Virus record (IMG/VR): IMGVR_UViG_3300025671_000404
Coordinates: 1 to 27,701 of that record
From: a virus
DNA: 27,701 nucleotides
Reading direction: 5' to 3' (one strand)
Below are positions 20,352 to 27,701 of the stretch, one piece after another. The stretch's first letter is position 1, and the number at the start of each line of letters is the position of its first letter. Both the position numbers and the translations under genes were made by a program. Below the pieces are notes generated by a model that was not told the DNA's origin, ran no database searches, and was given only the letters and a program-made list of their open reading frames with translations.

Positions 20352-21869
20352 ATGAATTACAGAACAAGTTTATTGTATAACGCCACTCAGGTAACTGAAG
20401 GATTAGGCGGAAACTCTTGGGATAGCAAACACATTATCTCAACTTACGGTGCGGATAAACCGCATGACATTGACGCAGGTATGGAACTTGCTCAGATTTT
20501 CTCTGCTTCTGACCGTTATAACGGAAAAAGCCTTATTGGTATGACTGAAGCTAAAGGAAAGAAAATCTATTTAAGTGCTAATACTTATAAGTGGAAACTA
20601 GCTAACCACAGAAGAATTCGTTTCTCTGTTGTAGAAAAAGTAGAAACAGCTTTACGTCCAGGTATCAACAACACTACTTTCAAAATCGTTTTAGATAAAG
20701 ATTGGGTTAGAGAGCCAGATGTAATTTTAGGTGAAAACAATAAGTTTCCTTTAGAGATCGTAGGAGAACCTATTCAAAGACAATTAGGTTACGAATACAC
20801 AGTACGTTTACAAGATGATAATCCAGATGCTTACTTCCCAGCTCAATTGCTAGAAGTAGGAAAAGAATTCTGGAAAGTTAGTACATCTGTAGTAGATGAA
20901 GCTAACGATCGTTTTGGTACTTTACAGTTTAGCTCTGTTTTCGAATTAAGAGGACAAACTGGTAACGTAGCAGAAAAAATCGAATTTACTGACAAAGCTT
21001 TACGTGTTGACATCAACCGTAGAAACGGTAAAGAGACTGAGTACTGGAGAATTCCTTTTACTGATGAAAACGGTAAAAAATATGAAAAGTTCATGACTAT
21101 GGCAGAAGCTGAAATGATGAACCAAATTATGGAAGACATCGAGTGGGGAATGGTATATGGCCGTAAATCAACTCGCAAAGGACCTAACGGTTATTTGAAA
21201 CGTACTCCAGCTGGTTTACGTCAGCAATTAGAAGATGCTAACTATTTAACACACAACGGTAACTTAACTTTATCTAAATTAGATGATTGGTTGTCTTCTA
21301 TCTATTATGGACGCAAAGATGCTACTCCAGAATCTCGTAGCGTAATCATCCGTACAGGTGAAATGGGAGCTAAAATGTTTGACCAAATGGTTAAATCTGA
21401 AGCTAGTACATTTACTACTGTAGACTCTACTTACATCCGTAGTGGTAACGGTTTCCGTAACTTGTCTTTCGGTGCTGTATTTACTCACTATGTAGGTGTT
21501 AACGGATTAGATGTAACTATCGTATTAGATCCTGCATTCGATAATTTCGATTATTCTCACCCACATCCATTGTACCCAGATAAAACTATCGACTCATGGA
21601 GAATGGAAGTTTTAGACTTTGGTAAGTCAGGAGCTGGTTCTTCTACAATGGGAGAAGATAACATTTCTATGTTATGTGAATCTAATGCAGATTATTACTA
21701 TACTACATTCGGTAAGCACAATCCTAAAACAGGAATGCCTATTAATGATGGTTCTAATGGTATGGCAGGTGGAGTATCTGGTTATACTACTATGATTGAA
21801 AAGTCTTATGGATTACTTATTCGTGATATCAGCCGTTGCGGTGTAATCGAACTGAACTTAGATTATTAA
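20352..21869 (+). CDS. Major capsid protein (HK97-fold type), 505 aa
   Basis: Assigned from its place after the scaffold candidate, its length (close to the crAss-like MCP of about 500 aa), Gly/Asn/Tyr-rich composition, and a spine-helix-like segment followed by strands. The codon use differs sharply from neighbours: Arg is largely CGT rather than AGA, and Gly GGT and Asn/Tyr/Phe C-ending codons are common, as expected for the most abundant virion protein. It is a stand-alone gene with an 11-base gap before and 14 bases after. Confidence 0.85.
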   Translation: MNYRTSLLYNATQVTEGLGGNSWDSKHIISTYGADKPHDIDAGMELAQIFSASDRYNGKSLIGMTEAKGKKIYLSANTYKWKLANHRRIRFSVVEKVETALRPGINNTTFKIVLDKDWVREPDVILGENNKFPLEIVGEPIQRQLGYEYTVRLQDDNPDAYFPAQLLEVGKEFWKVSTSVVDEANDRFGTLQFSSVFELRGQTGNVAEKIEFTDKALRVDINRRNGKETEYWRIPFTDENGKKYEKFMTMAEAEMMNQIMEDIEWGMVYGRKSTRKGPNGYLKRTPAGLRQQLEDANYLTHNGNLTLSKLDDWLSSIYYGRKDATPESRSVIIRTGEMGAKMFDQMVKSEASTFTTVDSTYIRSGNGFRNLSFGAVFTHYVGVNGLDVTIVLDPAFDNFDYSHPHPLYPDKTIDSWRMEVLDFGKSGAGSSTMGEDNISMLCESNADYYYTTFGKHNPKTGMPINDGSNGMAGGVSGYTTMIEKSYGLLIRDISRCGVIELNLDY

Positions 21870-21883
21870 TACCAAACTAGTAA

Positions 21884-22909
21884 ATGAAATTTATAGTTTA
21901 TCCAAACCCTAAACGTCGTACCGTTCATAGGTACGACAGGGTTTTAAGAGTAGATGCTACTGGACGAGAGCAGTCTTCTACATCAGAAAATAACTTAACG
22001 AGAGCTCCTTACACTAAATACACATTTATGGTAGGAATCTCAACTTCAAAAAACGGTAAATTAAAAACCGGTTTAAACGAAATTGTTCCAAATCCTTTTA
22101 AGAATCACGTCTTTACTAATACCGAATGGAGAGAAAGATTACACGGATTAGAAGAGGCTAAATTACAGCATATATTAGAGTACAAACACGGAGTACCTTT
22201 TAACTATTATACAGATATGCCTGTAAGAGAAAGATTTGGAAAAGTGGATGAAAGCAGAATTCCTTTCTTCCAAACAGCAGAAGCAGCATGGGAATTAAAT
22301 GATGGTGCTAATATATTTGACACAGAAAAACCTAAAGATGAATTAGCTTATTATGCTTTTAGAGCTTCTAAAATGGTAGCTAACTCTTTCTTAGAGTTAA
22401 ATGTAGACACTAACTTTTATATCGCTAAAGAATCAGAAGAAGATAGTAGAGTAGCAAATCAATCTAAAAACAAAGATAGAGCTATTGCTAAACTTACTAT
22501 TATCGAAGAGAGAGATGATGATACTTTAGTTAAATTTGTAAAAGCATTAAACATTCCTGCAAGAAATATTAATAAATCTCAAGCTTATAATTTAATTAGA
22601 GATTATTTAGATAAAACAAATGATAATATTAAATCATTTAATTATGTTTATAAGTTATGGGACGATACAAATACTAGAGCTAGATTTAATGCTTTAGTCT
22701 TATTTAAAGATTATTCTGATTATAGAATTATTACTAACTCAGGAGGTACAAAATATACTTGGGTACCGCCAAGAGAAGATTCAGGTAGACAACCTGATCC
22801 AGTAAGCTGGAATAATAAAGATCAGTTGATCGAATTTTTATTAGATGAAAATAATGATTGGGCTCTAGAAGAAATGGAATTACAGTATAAATTTAAAAAT
22901 AGATTGTAA
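21884..22909 (+). CDS. Virion structural protein downstream of MCP, 341 aa
   Basis: A charged, mixed alpha/beta protein. The region DDDTLVKFVKALNIPARNINKSQAYNLIRDYLDKTNDNIKSFNYVYKLW resembles a small helical (SAP/HeH-like) module at about residues 213-262, and DYRIITNSGGTKYTWVPPRED lies near the C-terminus. Proteins in this position in crAss-like phages are virion components; I cannot say whether capsid-associated or head-tail joining. It is 2 bases before the next gene. Confidence 0.6.
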   Translation: MKFIVYPNPKRRTVHRYDRVLRVDATGREQSSTSENNLTRAPYTKYTFMVGISTSKNGKLKTGLNEIVPNPFKNHVFTNTEWRERLHGLEEAKLQHILEYKHGVPFNYYTDMPVRERFGKVDESRIPFFQTAEAAWELNDGANIFDTEKPKDELAYYAFRASKMVANSFLELNVDTNFYIAKESEEDSRVANQSKNKDRAIAKLTIIEERDDDTLVKFVKALNIPARNINKSQAYNLIRDYLDKTNDNIKSFNYVYKLWDDTNTRARFNALVLFKDYSDYRIITNSGGTKYTWVPPREDSGRQPDPVSWNNKDQLIEFLLDENNDWALEEMELQYKFKNRL

Positions 22910-22911
22910 TC

Positions 22912-23550
22912 ATGATCCCAGTACAAAAATTACACCATGAATTAAAGCTATCTATAGATAAAGTAGATAGCTTAAATTCTCCTAACTTCCTTCCTAATGA
23001 AATTGATGCTCTTCTTTGGAGAGGTATTAAGAAATGGTTTTTAGACACTGTTAAGTTTAATGAATCTCATACAGAGATTACTAATAAATTGACTCCTTTT
23101 AGGGTATTAAAAGAAGTAGTTTCTTTTACTAATAATAATGGAGTCTACGAAGTAGATTTAGCAAGTTTAAATAACTCTTTTCATACTGTCACTAAATTAG
23201 AAGTAACTATCTCTAAGAACGGATGTGAAAAAAATTGTACATCTTATCATATGAAAGATAATGATTTAGATACTACGTACAATGACCCTTCTTATGACTG
23301 GTGCAGAGTCCCTTACAAAGTAGCCTCAGGATCTAAACCAGAATATCTATATCTCTATACAGACAATGAATTTGAAATAACAGAAGTAAGATTGTCGTAT
23401 TTAAAATTACCTGTCGAACCTTTCTTTGGAGGGTATGATTCTTTAAATGGAATTTATACAGCTAACTCCCCTGCCTCAGTAGATTCAGATATAGATGATA
23501 TGTATTTAAATGAAATTATTACTTACACATTACAAGAAATTAGAATATAA
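22912..23550 (+). CDS. Connector/ring-type protein candidate, 212 aa
   Basis: Size and layout (N-terminal helices LHHELKLSIDKVDS and NEIDALLWRGIKKWFLD, a middle beta part, and the C-terminal helix DDMYLNEIITYTLQEI) resemble small head-tail connector or ring proteins that stack under the portal. Paired cysteines (GCEKNC) are in a loop near residue 105. It is located between MCP-linked protein and the abundant 458-aa protein, sharing a base with the next start. The role is inferred. Confidence 0.5.
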   Translation: MIPVQKLHHELKLSIDKVDSLNSPNFLPNEIDALLWRGIKKWFLDTVKFNESHTEITNKLTPFRVLKEVVSFTNNNGVYEVDLASLNNSFHTVTKLEVTISKNGCEKNCTSYHMKDNDLDTTYNDPSYDWCRVPYKVASGSKPEYLYLYTDNEFEITEVRLSYLKLPVEPFFGGYDSLNGIYTANSPASVDSDIDDMYLNEIITYTLQEIRI

Positions 23551-24926
23551 TGAACACATTAACACAAAAACCAAAAGTGGACACTATTTTAGTAGCTAAA
23601 ACAGGTACATCTCTTTTAGCTCAAGGTACTAACTTCACTAACGCTGCTACAGGAAAAACTAATCTAGCAGCAGGACAATTAGGTATTTTCAACGCAGACA
23701 CAAATGAAGCTATAGCTACTACTGCAACTGTTGCAAATACTCCTAACATTTTTATCGCTCAAGGACGCGACATGTCACAAGATAAATCACCTTTACCAAA
23801 AAGACCTGTAGAAAAGACTACAGTTATTTCTCCTATCCATGGTGTAGAATTTGGTGGTGATGTTTGTGCAGTTCCTTTAAACTCTACTCACCTTATTGGT
23901 GCTGATCACGCTGCTACTTCTGGTAAAGTAAATGTAGTAGATGAAGAATTATACAAAATAATCGTAGGATTCAGAGGACGTAGAAGCAGAATGATTAACG
24001 GTATCAAACTTTCTACTTTAGAAGGTACTTTCACTACTCCTGATTATAGTGTATTAGGTCTAGGTACTGATGATGCTCGTGATCACTTGTTACAGAACTT
24101 AGGTTACAACTTATTAGTACAAAACTCTAGCCAATTCAACATTATGGATAAAAATCCTTTAGTTGTATTTGCTTTAGATTCTGATAACGTAGGATCTTCT
24201 TCTGTGACTGTTTCTACTTTAACTACTCCTGGTACTACTGTAGTAATCGGTTATACTAAAGTAGGAAGTGTATTGTCTTTAGAAATTACTGACTCTATGG
24301 CTGCTACATTTGCAGGAATGATCGCTAACGGTGATTTAGTAGGAACAGAAGGAGTTATTCCTTTCTCTTTAAATGCAACAGCAGTAGCTGCTGGTGGTTT
24401 AGGTGTAGCTGGTGACGGTACTTCAAATGTAGATCGTTTAGTAGTTATGGCTAACGACGCTAAAGAAGCATTTAGAGATAGCGTACCTCAAGTAAAAGAA
24501 AACATTAATGTAACTATTCCAGAAGGATTTGACGTATCAGTTTATAGCAATAAAGTAGCTGGTGGATTTGAAGGAAAAGGTACATCTCGCCAATGGCAAT
24601 TATTCTACGAAAGAGGAGCAGCTTTCAAATTCGATTCTACTTTAGAACGTTTTGATGGAAGATGGATTGGTTATGCAAGTGATATCCAGCCAGATACTTA
24701 CTATACTGCTTATATCGTTTCTTACAATACTCCTAACTATGTTAGCAACGGTACTTTATCTTATGCTCCAGAAAGAGCTATTCTTTTAGTACCTTGTTGT
24801 GATGAAGCTTTGAAAAATAGCATTGAGACTTACTTAAATGGTTATTTAGGAAGTTCTGCTAATACTAGATTTACAGGTTCTTTGAACAGTGCAGGTAGAG
24901 TAGAAGTAGAAGATTGTCCTTTATAA
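23550..24926 (+). CDS. Abundant virion protein, 458 aa; auxiliary capsid candidate
   Basis: Rich in Thr, Val, Ala and Gly and predicted mostly beta. It has MCP-like codon use (more CGT/CGC, GGT and AAC than neighbours), which suggests high expression. The segment VEFGGDVCAVPLNSTHLIGADHAAT and the C-terminal part (FERGAAF-like, YTAYIVSYNTPNYVSNG) look like a capsid- or tail-surface protein. crAss-like virions have an auxiliary capsid protein encoded downstream of the MCP, so this is the best candidate; another major virion protein is possible. A strong terminator follows. Confidence 0.6.
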   Translation: MNTLTQKPKVDTILVAKTGTSLLAQGTNFTNAATGKTNLAAGQLGIFNADTNEAIATTATVANTPNIFIAQGRDMSQDKSPLPKRPVEKTTVISPIHGVEFGGDVCAVPLNSTHLIGADHAATSGKVNVVDEELYKIIVGFRGRRSRMINGIKLSTLEGTFTTPDYSVLGLGTDDARDHLLQNLGYNLLVQNSSQFNIMDKNPLVVFALDSDNVGSSSVTVSTLTTPGTTVVIGYTKVGSVLSLEITDSMAATFAGMIANGDLVGTEGVIPFSLNATAVAAGGLGVAGDGTSNVDRLVVMANDAKEAFRDSVPQVKENINVTIPEGFDVSVYSNKVAGGFEGKGTSRQWQLFYERGAAFKFDSTLERFDGRWIGYASDIQPDTYYTAYIVSYNTPNYVSNGTLSYAPERAILLVPCCDEALKNSIETYLNGYLGSSANTRFTGSLNSAGRVEVEDCPL

Positions 24927-24936
24927 GATATAACTA

Positions 24937-24976
24937 ATCTCCTATTCTTTTAATTAAGTTTAGGAGATTTTTTTTT
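24937..24976 (+). terminator. Rho-independent terminator (plus strand)
   Basis: ATCTCCTA (24937-24944) pairs with TAGGAGAT (24961-24968) around a 16-nt loop, followed by a run of nine T. It lies 11 bases after the 458-aa gene and separates the capsid group from the fibre genes. Confidence 0.9.
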
Positions 24977-24999
24977 AATATTAAGAAATAAAAAATAAA

Positions 25000-26472
25000 A
25001 TGAGTAAATATAAATTATATGGGGCCAAGATCAAAAAAGATAAAATTGATTCCACAGGAACAACTGATCAGGGCCAAAACATAGAACCTATCATCAAAGA
25101 AATGGTAGATTCTAACTTATCTACTGTACCAGGAGTAGATATCTCTAATTTACAAGGTGTAGATGTTACAGGAGCAAGTAATGGAGATGTATTAGCTTAT
25201 GATCAAGCTTCTGGAGAATGGAGACCAGAAACAGTTTCAGGTGCTAATATTACAGAAGGTACTCTTAATACTGCTACTACAAATAGAGTAGTGAATTTAG
25301 GAGGAAATAATTTAACTGTTACAAATGGTTCTCATACATTTGTTTCTACTAATTTTCGTGTAAACTCTGCTCAATCTTTTTTAGTAGGTCCTGACAACCA
25401 AATTTATACAGATAATGGAAGCGGTTATTTTAGTAGAGTAATGACAACTGCTAATTATGTTCAATTAGCTAATAACTCTTCCGCAGGATTTAGTGCTATT
25501 ACAGTAGATAATGCTAACACTATTACTATTAAATCTGATGCAGGTTTGTATAAGTTAGGTAACAACGCTACTAGCACACCTAAATCTTATAATACTTTAA
25601 CTACTACACCTAGTAATTTATGTATTAATGGAGTAACAGGAGAAGTTTTTAAAAATGATACAGCTTTACAATTTTTAAGCTCTACTCAAATTAATGCTAC
25701 AGATGTAAATAACCCTACTGAAACAGAAGTATTAGCTTTTTTACAAAGTTTAACTACAAGTATTAGATCTGCAAACTTAAATAGATTTTTCTATTACACA
25801 GGAACAACATCTGATGCAGATACAGCTACACATTATTACTATTTAACAGGTGATGAAAAATTAGTAGTTTTAAATAACTCGGGTAAAACATTTGTAGTTT
25901 CAAACACTGTTTTAAATAGTCCATATTCTTTAAGTCCAACTAGATCTGAAATAGAATCATATCTTAATGGTTTACCAGGAGGAATATCTTCATTTAGAGA
26001 CACATTTATTCTTTATAAATATACTCCAACTAGTACTTTTATAGTAAAAACTTTTTACATAACTTCTACTGATGAAGTAGCAGAACTTTACGAAATGTAT
26101 CCTTATGAAAATGTTACATTTAATACTCCTATTGCTAGCATAGATTCTTCTTTTGCAGGTAAAACAATAGGATCAATAGCTGTACCTTATCATTTGTATG
26201 TTAATGGAGATCGTCAAATTAGAAATGTATCATTTAGATGTGTTAAAGATACTTCATCTCCAGCAGGAACTAATGTAGCTTCTATTGCTATAAAAGATGA
26301 AGGAGGTAATACTGTGCTTACATTTAGTATAGACTCTTATTATGGAGGAAGTGGAATGTCTATGGGAGGAACTTATATTAGTACTTCTACAAATGGAAGT
26401 TTGTTTTTAGAAGCAACTTCTGTTACAGGGAATATTGACTTTTTGTCAGTTACTATGAGAGTAGGTGCTTAA
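25000..26472 (+). CDS. Fibre/appendage protein with internal duplication, 490 aa
   Basis: The N-terminus is polar; then VDVTGASNGDVLAYDQASGEWRPETV (about 53-79) is a repeat unit common in phage fibres and collar appendages. Ser/Thr/Asn-rich beta sequence follows. Residues about 229-291 and 301-365 are two diverged copies of one module (TETEVLAFLQSL...HYYYLTGDEKLVVLN and TRSEIESYLNGL...KTFYITSTDEVAELY). The C-terminal 120 residues form a beta domain (SIDSSFAGKTIGSIAVPYHLYVNG...). It is a head or tail fibre, probably trimeric; which one cannot be told from sequence. Confidence 0.7.
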   Translation: MSKYKLYGAKIKKDKIDSTGTTDQGQNIEPIIKEMVDSNLSTVPGVDISNLQGVDVTGASNGDVLAYDQASGEWRPETVSGANITEGTLNTATTNRVVNLGGNNLTVTNGSHTFVSTNFRVNSAQSFLVGPDNQIYTDNGSGYFSRVMTTANYVQLANNSSAGFSAITVDNANTITIKSDAGLYKLGNNATSTPKSYNTLTTTPSNLCINGVTGEVFKNDTALQFLSSTQINATDVNNPTETEVLAFLQSLTTSIRSANLNRFFYYTGTTSDADTATHYYYLTGDEKLVVLNNSGKTFVVSNTVLNSPYSLSPTRSEIESYLNGLPGGISSFRDTFILYKYTPTSTFIVKTFYITSTDEVAELYEMYPYENVTFNTPIASIDSSFAGKTIGSIAVPYHLYVNGDRQIRNVSFRCVKDTSSPAGTNVASIAIKDEGGNTVLTFSIDSYYGGSGMSMGGTYISTSTNGSLFLEATSVTGNIDFLSVTMRVGA

Positions 26473-26493
26473 TACAATTTTATTATAAATACT

Positions 26494-26527
26494 TAACCAC
26501 GTTTATTAAATTAAGCGTGGTTATTTT
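26494..26527 (+). terminator. Weak terminator-like hairpin (plus strand)
   Basis: TAACCACG (26494-26501) pairs with CGTGGTTA (26516-26523) around a 14-nt loop, followed by only four T. It lies between the 490-aa fibre gene and the 82-aa gene and may give partial termination. Confidence 0.65.
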
Positions 26528-26539
26528 AAATATATAAAC

Positions 26540-26788
26540 ATGAAACAAATTGTTAGACTAGATTTAGATTACAAAAGAACAGCAGAAGAACCTGCTCAGT
26601 ATGAACTTTACCAAGATCTTCAAAATCCTAAATCTATTTTATTAGTAAAGTTTAATACAGTTGGTGCTTCTACTGTAGAAACTTACTACATCAAAAGAGT
26701 GCAAAACTCTGCAGAATTAGATGCTTTATGGGCAGATAGAGCTAATTTAACGTATAAGAATTTAATTGATATTTTATCAGAAAACTAA
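26540..26788 (+). CDS. Small fibre-module protein, 82 aa
   Basis: A small acidic protein (MKQIVRLDLDYKRTAEEPAQYELYQDLQNPKSILLVKFNTVGASTVETYYIKRVQNSAELDALW...). It lies between two fibre genes, 6 bases before the LamG gene. The strand-helix pattern ETYYIKRVQNSAELDAL is loosely like the repeated module of the upstream fibre, so it may be a related domain or a fibre chaperone. Function unknown. Confidence 0.65.
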   Translation: MKQIVRLDLDYKRTAEEPAQYELYQDLQNPKSILLVKFNTVGASTVETYYIKRVQNSAELDALWADRANLTYKNLIDILSEN

Positions 26789-26794
26789 TAACAA

Positions 26795-27701
26795 ATGAAA
26801 AACTATCCAAATATTAGAAGCATTAAAATTAAAAAAGAAGTAGATCTGAGTAACCCTACTCAGCATTTGTCTGGTATTTCTGATGAATATTGGATAGATA
26901 TAACAGATGGCTATATAGGAGAACAGTACGATAAATCTATTTATGAATTTAATGGTACTAATAGTTATATTGATACTAATCAAATTGCTGTTTCTTTAGT
27001 AGGAGAAGTATCTGTTTTTGCTAAAGTGCAAAACTCGGGTTGCTTAATATCAAATAGAACTTCTGGTAATAATTATTTTGAAGTAGATTTAGGAAGTGTA
27101 GGTTCTTCTTTAGTAGAAGTTCATCTAAAAGAATCTCCAAACAACTATACTTTAAATAGTCAGTTTATTAATGATGGCGAATGGCATCATATTTCTGTAG
27201 AATATACTGGTACAGAGTTATCCATCTATGTAGATTATGTACTTGATTCTACTATTTCTGGATTAACTAATATTACTTCTAATTCTAATAATGTTTTAAT
27301 AGGTACTAATAATAATAACGGTCACGTATTAGAAGGTTATTTATCAGATTTTGAATGGAAAGATGATCAAGGAAATACTCTTATCCATTATAAAATGGAA
27401 GAAAGACAAGGTACTATATCTTATGACGCAAGTGGATTAGAGAATCATGGTACATTACACAATATACTTCACACTGAAGTAAGAGAACCTGTCTTATACA
27501 ATTATACTAATGAGGAGGGGTATAATATAGACAATGGAACTATTATCCCTAAAGTAGAGGGAATGGTTAAAGTAGAAGATTATCCTTGGAACTGGATAAC
27601 TCAAAATAAATATTTATTATATAAAGGAAATTATTTTAGACCATCTAATGATGGTACTATGCTACAAGGTGATCAAAGTGATTATGATGCAGTTACAACT
27701 A
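26795..27701 (+). CDS. LamG/concanavalin-like domain fibre protein (partial; C-terminus beyond the window)
   Basis: 302 codons are visible from ATG at 26795. Residues about 50-215 form a LamG-type jelly roll: KSIYEFNGTNSYIDTNQIAVSLVGEVSVFAKV, then NDGEWHHISVEYTGTELSIYVDYVLDST (the 'W-H-H-I/V' strand typical of the fold), VLIGTNNNNGHVLEGYLSDFEW, and IHYKMEERQGTISYDASGLENHGTL, the characteristic end of such domains. These domains bind glycans in many phage fibres and bacterial surface proteins, so a role in host capsule or surface-sugar recognition is likely (inference). Confidence 0.8.
   Translation, partial: MKNYPNIRSIKIKKEVDLSNPTQHLSGISDEYWIDITDGYIGEQYDKSIYEFNGTNSYIDTNQIAVSLVGEVSVFAKVQNSGCLISNRTSGNNYFEVDLGSVGSSLVEVHLKESPNNYTLNSQFINDGEWHHISVEYTGTELSIYVDYVLDSTISGLTNITSNSNNVLIGTNNNNGHVLEGYLSDFEWKDDQGNTLIHYKMEERQGTISYDASGLENHGTLHNILHTEVREPVLYNYTNEEGYNIDNGTIIPKVEGMVKVEDYPWNWITQNKYLLYKGNYFRPSNDGTMLQGDQSDYDAVTT

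Overview
The window looks like the central part of a crAss-like phage genome (Crassvirales: tailed phages with podovirus-type virions that infect gut Bacteroidales). The evidence is a family A DNA polymerase on one strand and, on the other strand, a contiguous block of terminase large subunit, giant portal, acidic scaffold-like protein, major capsid-like protein, connector-like proteins and fibres. Genes are AT-rich and AGA-rich, start codons lack clear Shine-Dalgarno sequences, and lipoprotein signals and DUF1573/DUF1599-like proteins of Bacteroidetes type are present. Names are from recognition of motifs; no database search was possible.

Layout. (1) 1-3946, minus strand: the tail of a replication/accessory operon, running leftwards through small proteins, a DUF4365-like nuclease-fold protein, a SleB-type cell-wall hydrolase and a lipoprotein, then a terminator, a 44-residue protein and DNA polymerase (cut by the left edge). 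(2) 3947-4174: two tandem terminator-like hairpin modules. (3) 4175-9640, minus strand: a block of small unknown genes, one lipoprotein, one tRNA-Arg(UCU) and long non-coding stretches. This block is packed with perfect inverted repeats, both in and between genes. (4) 9641-9856: divergent intergenic region. (5) 9857-27701, plus strand: small membrane and unknown proteins, an HU/IHF-like candidate, DUF1573-like and DUF1599-like proteins, an amidase endolysin, a probable packaging partner, TerL, portal, scaffold candidate, MCP, head/connector proteins, terminator, fibre with an internal duplication, and a LamG-domain fibre cut by the right edge.

The most interesting content is in the minus-strand transcript of 4175-9070. 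Three 5' leaders (genes starting at 6956, 8189 and 8503) each carry an H-type pseudoknot with identical linkers (UAAA, C, ...AAGU), both stems changed by compensating substitutions, and nearly constant spacing (25-27 nt) to the start codon. Two of these genes are also followed directly after their stop codons by a second repeated RNA motif: a hairpin whose outer and inner stems covary while an asymmetric internal loop (AUGUGU facing GAUAGC) is unchanged. Together they form repeated leader-ORF-trailer cassettes. I do not recognise either motif as a described RNA class. A roughly 600-nt gene-free stretch (6957-7558) near the tRNA is a chain of strong hairpins and may be a large structured non-coding RNA.
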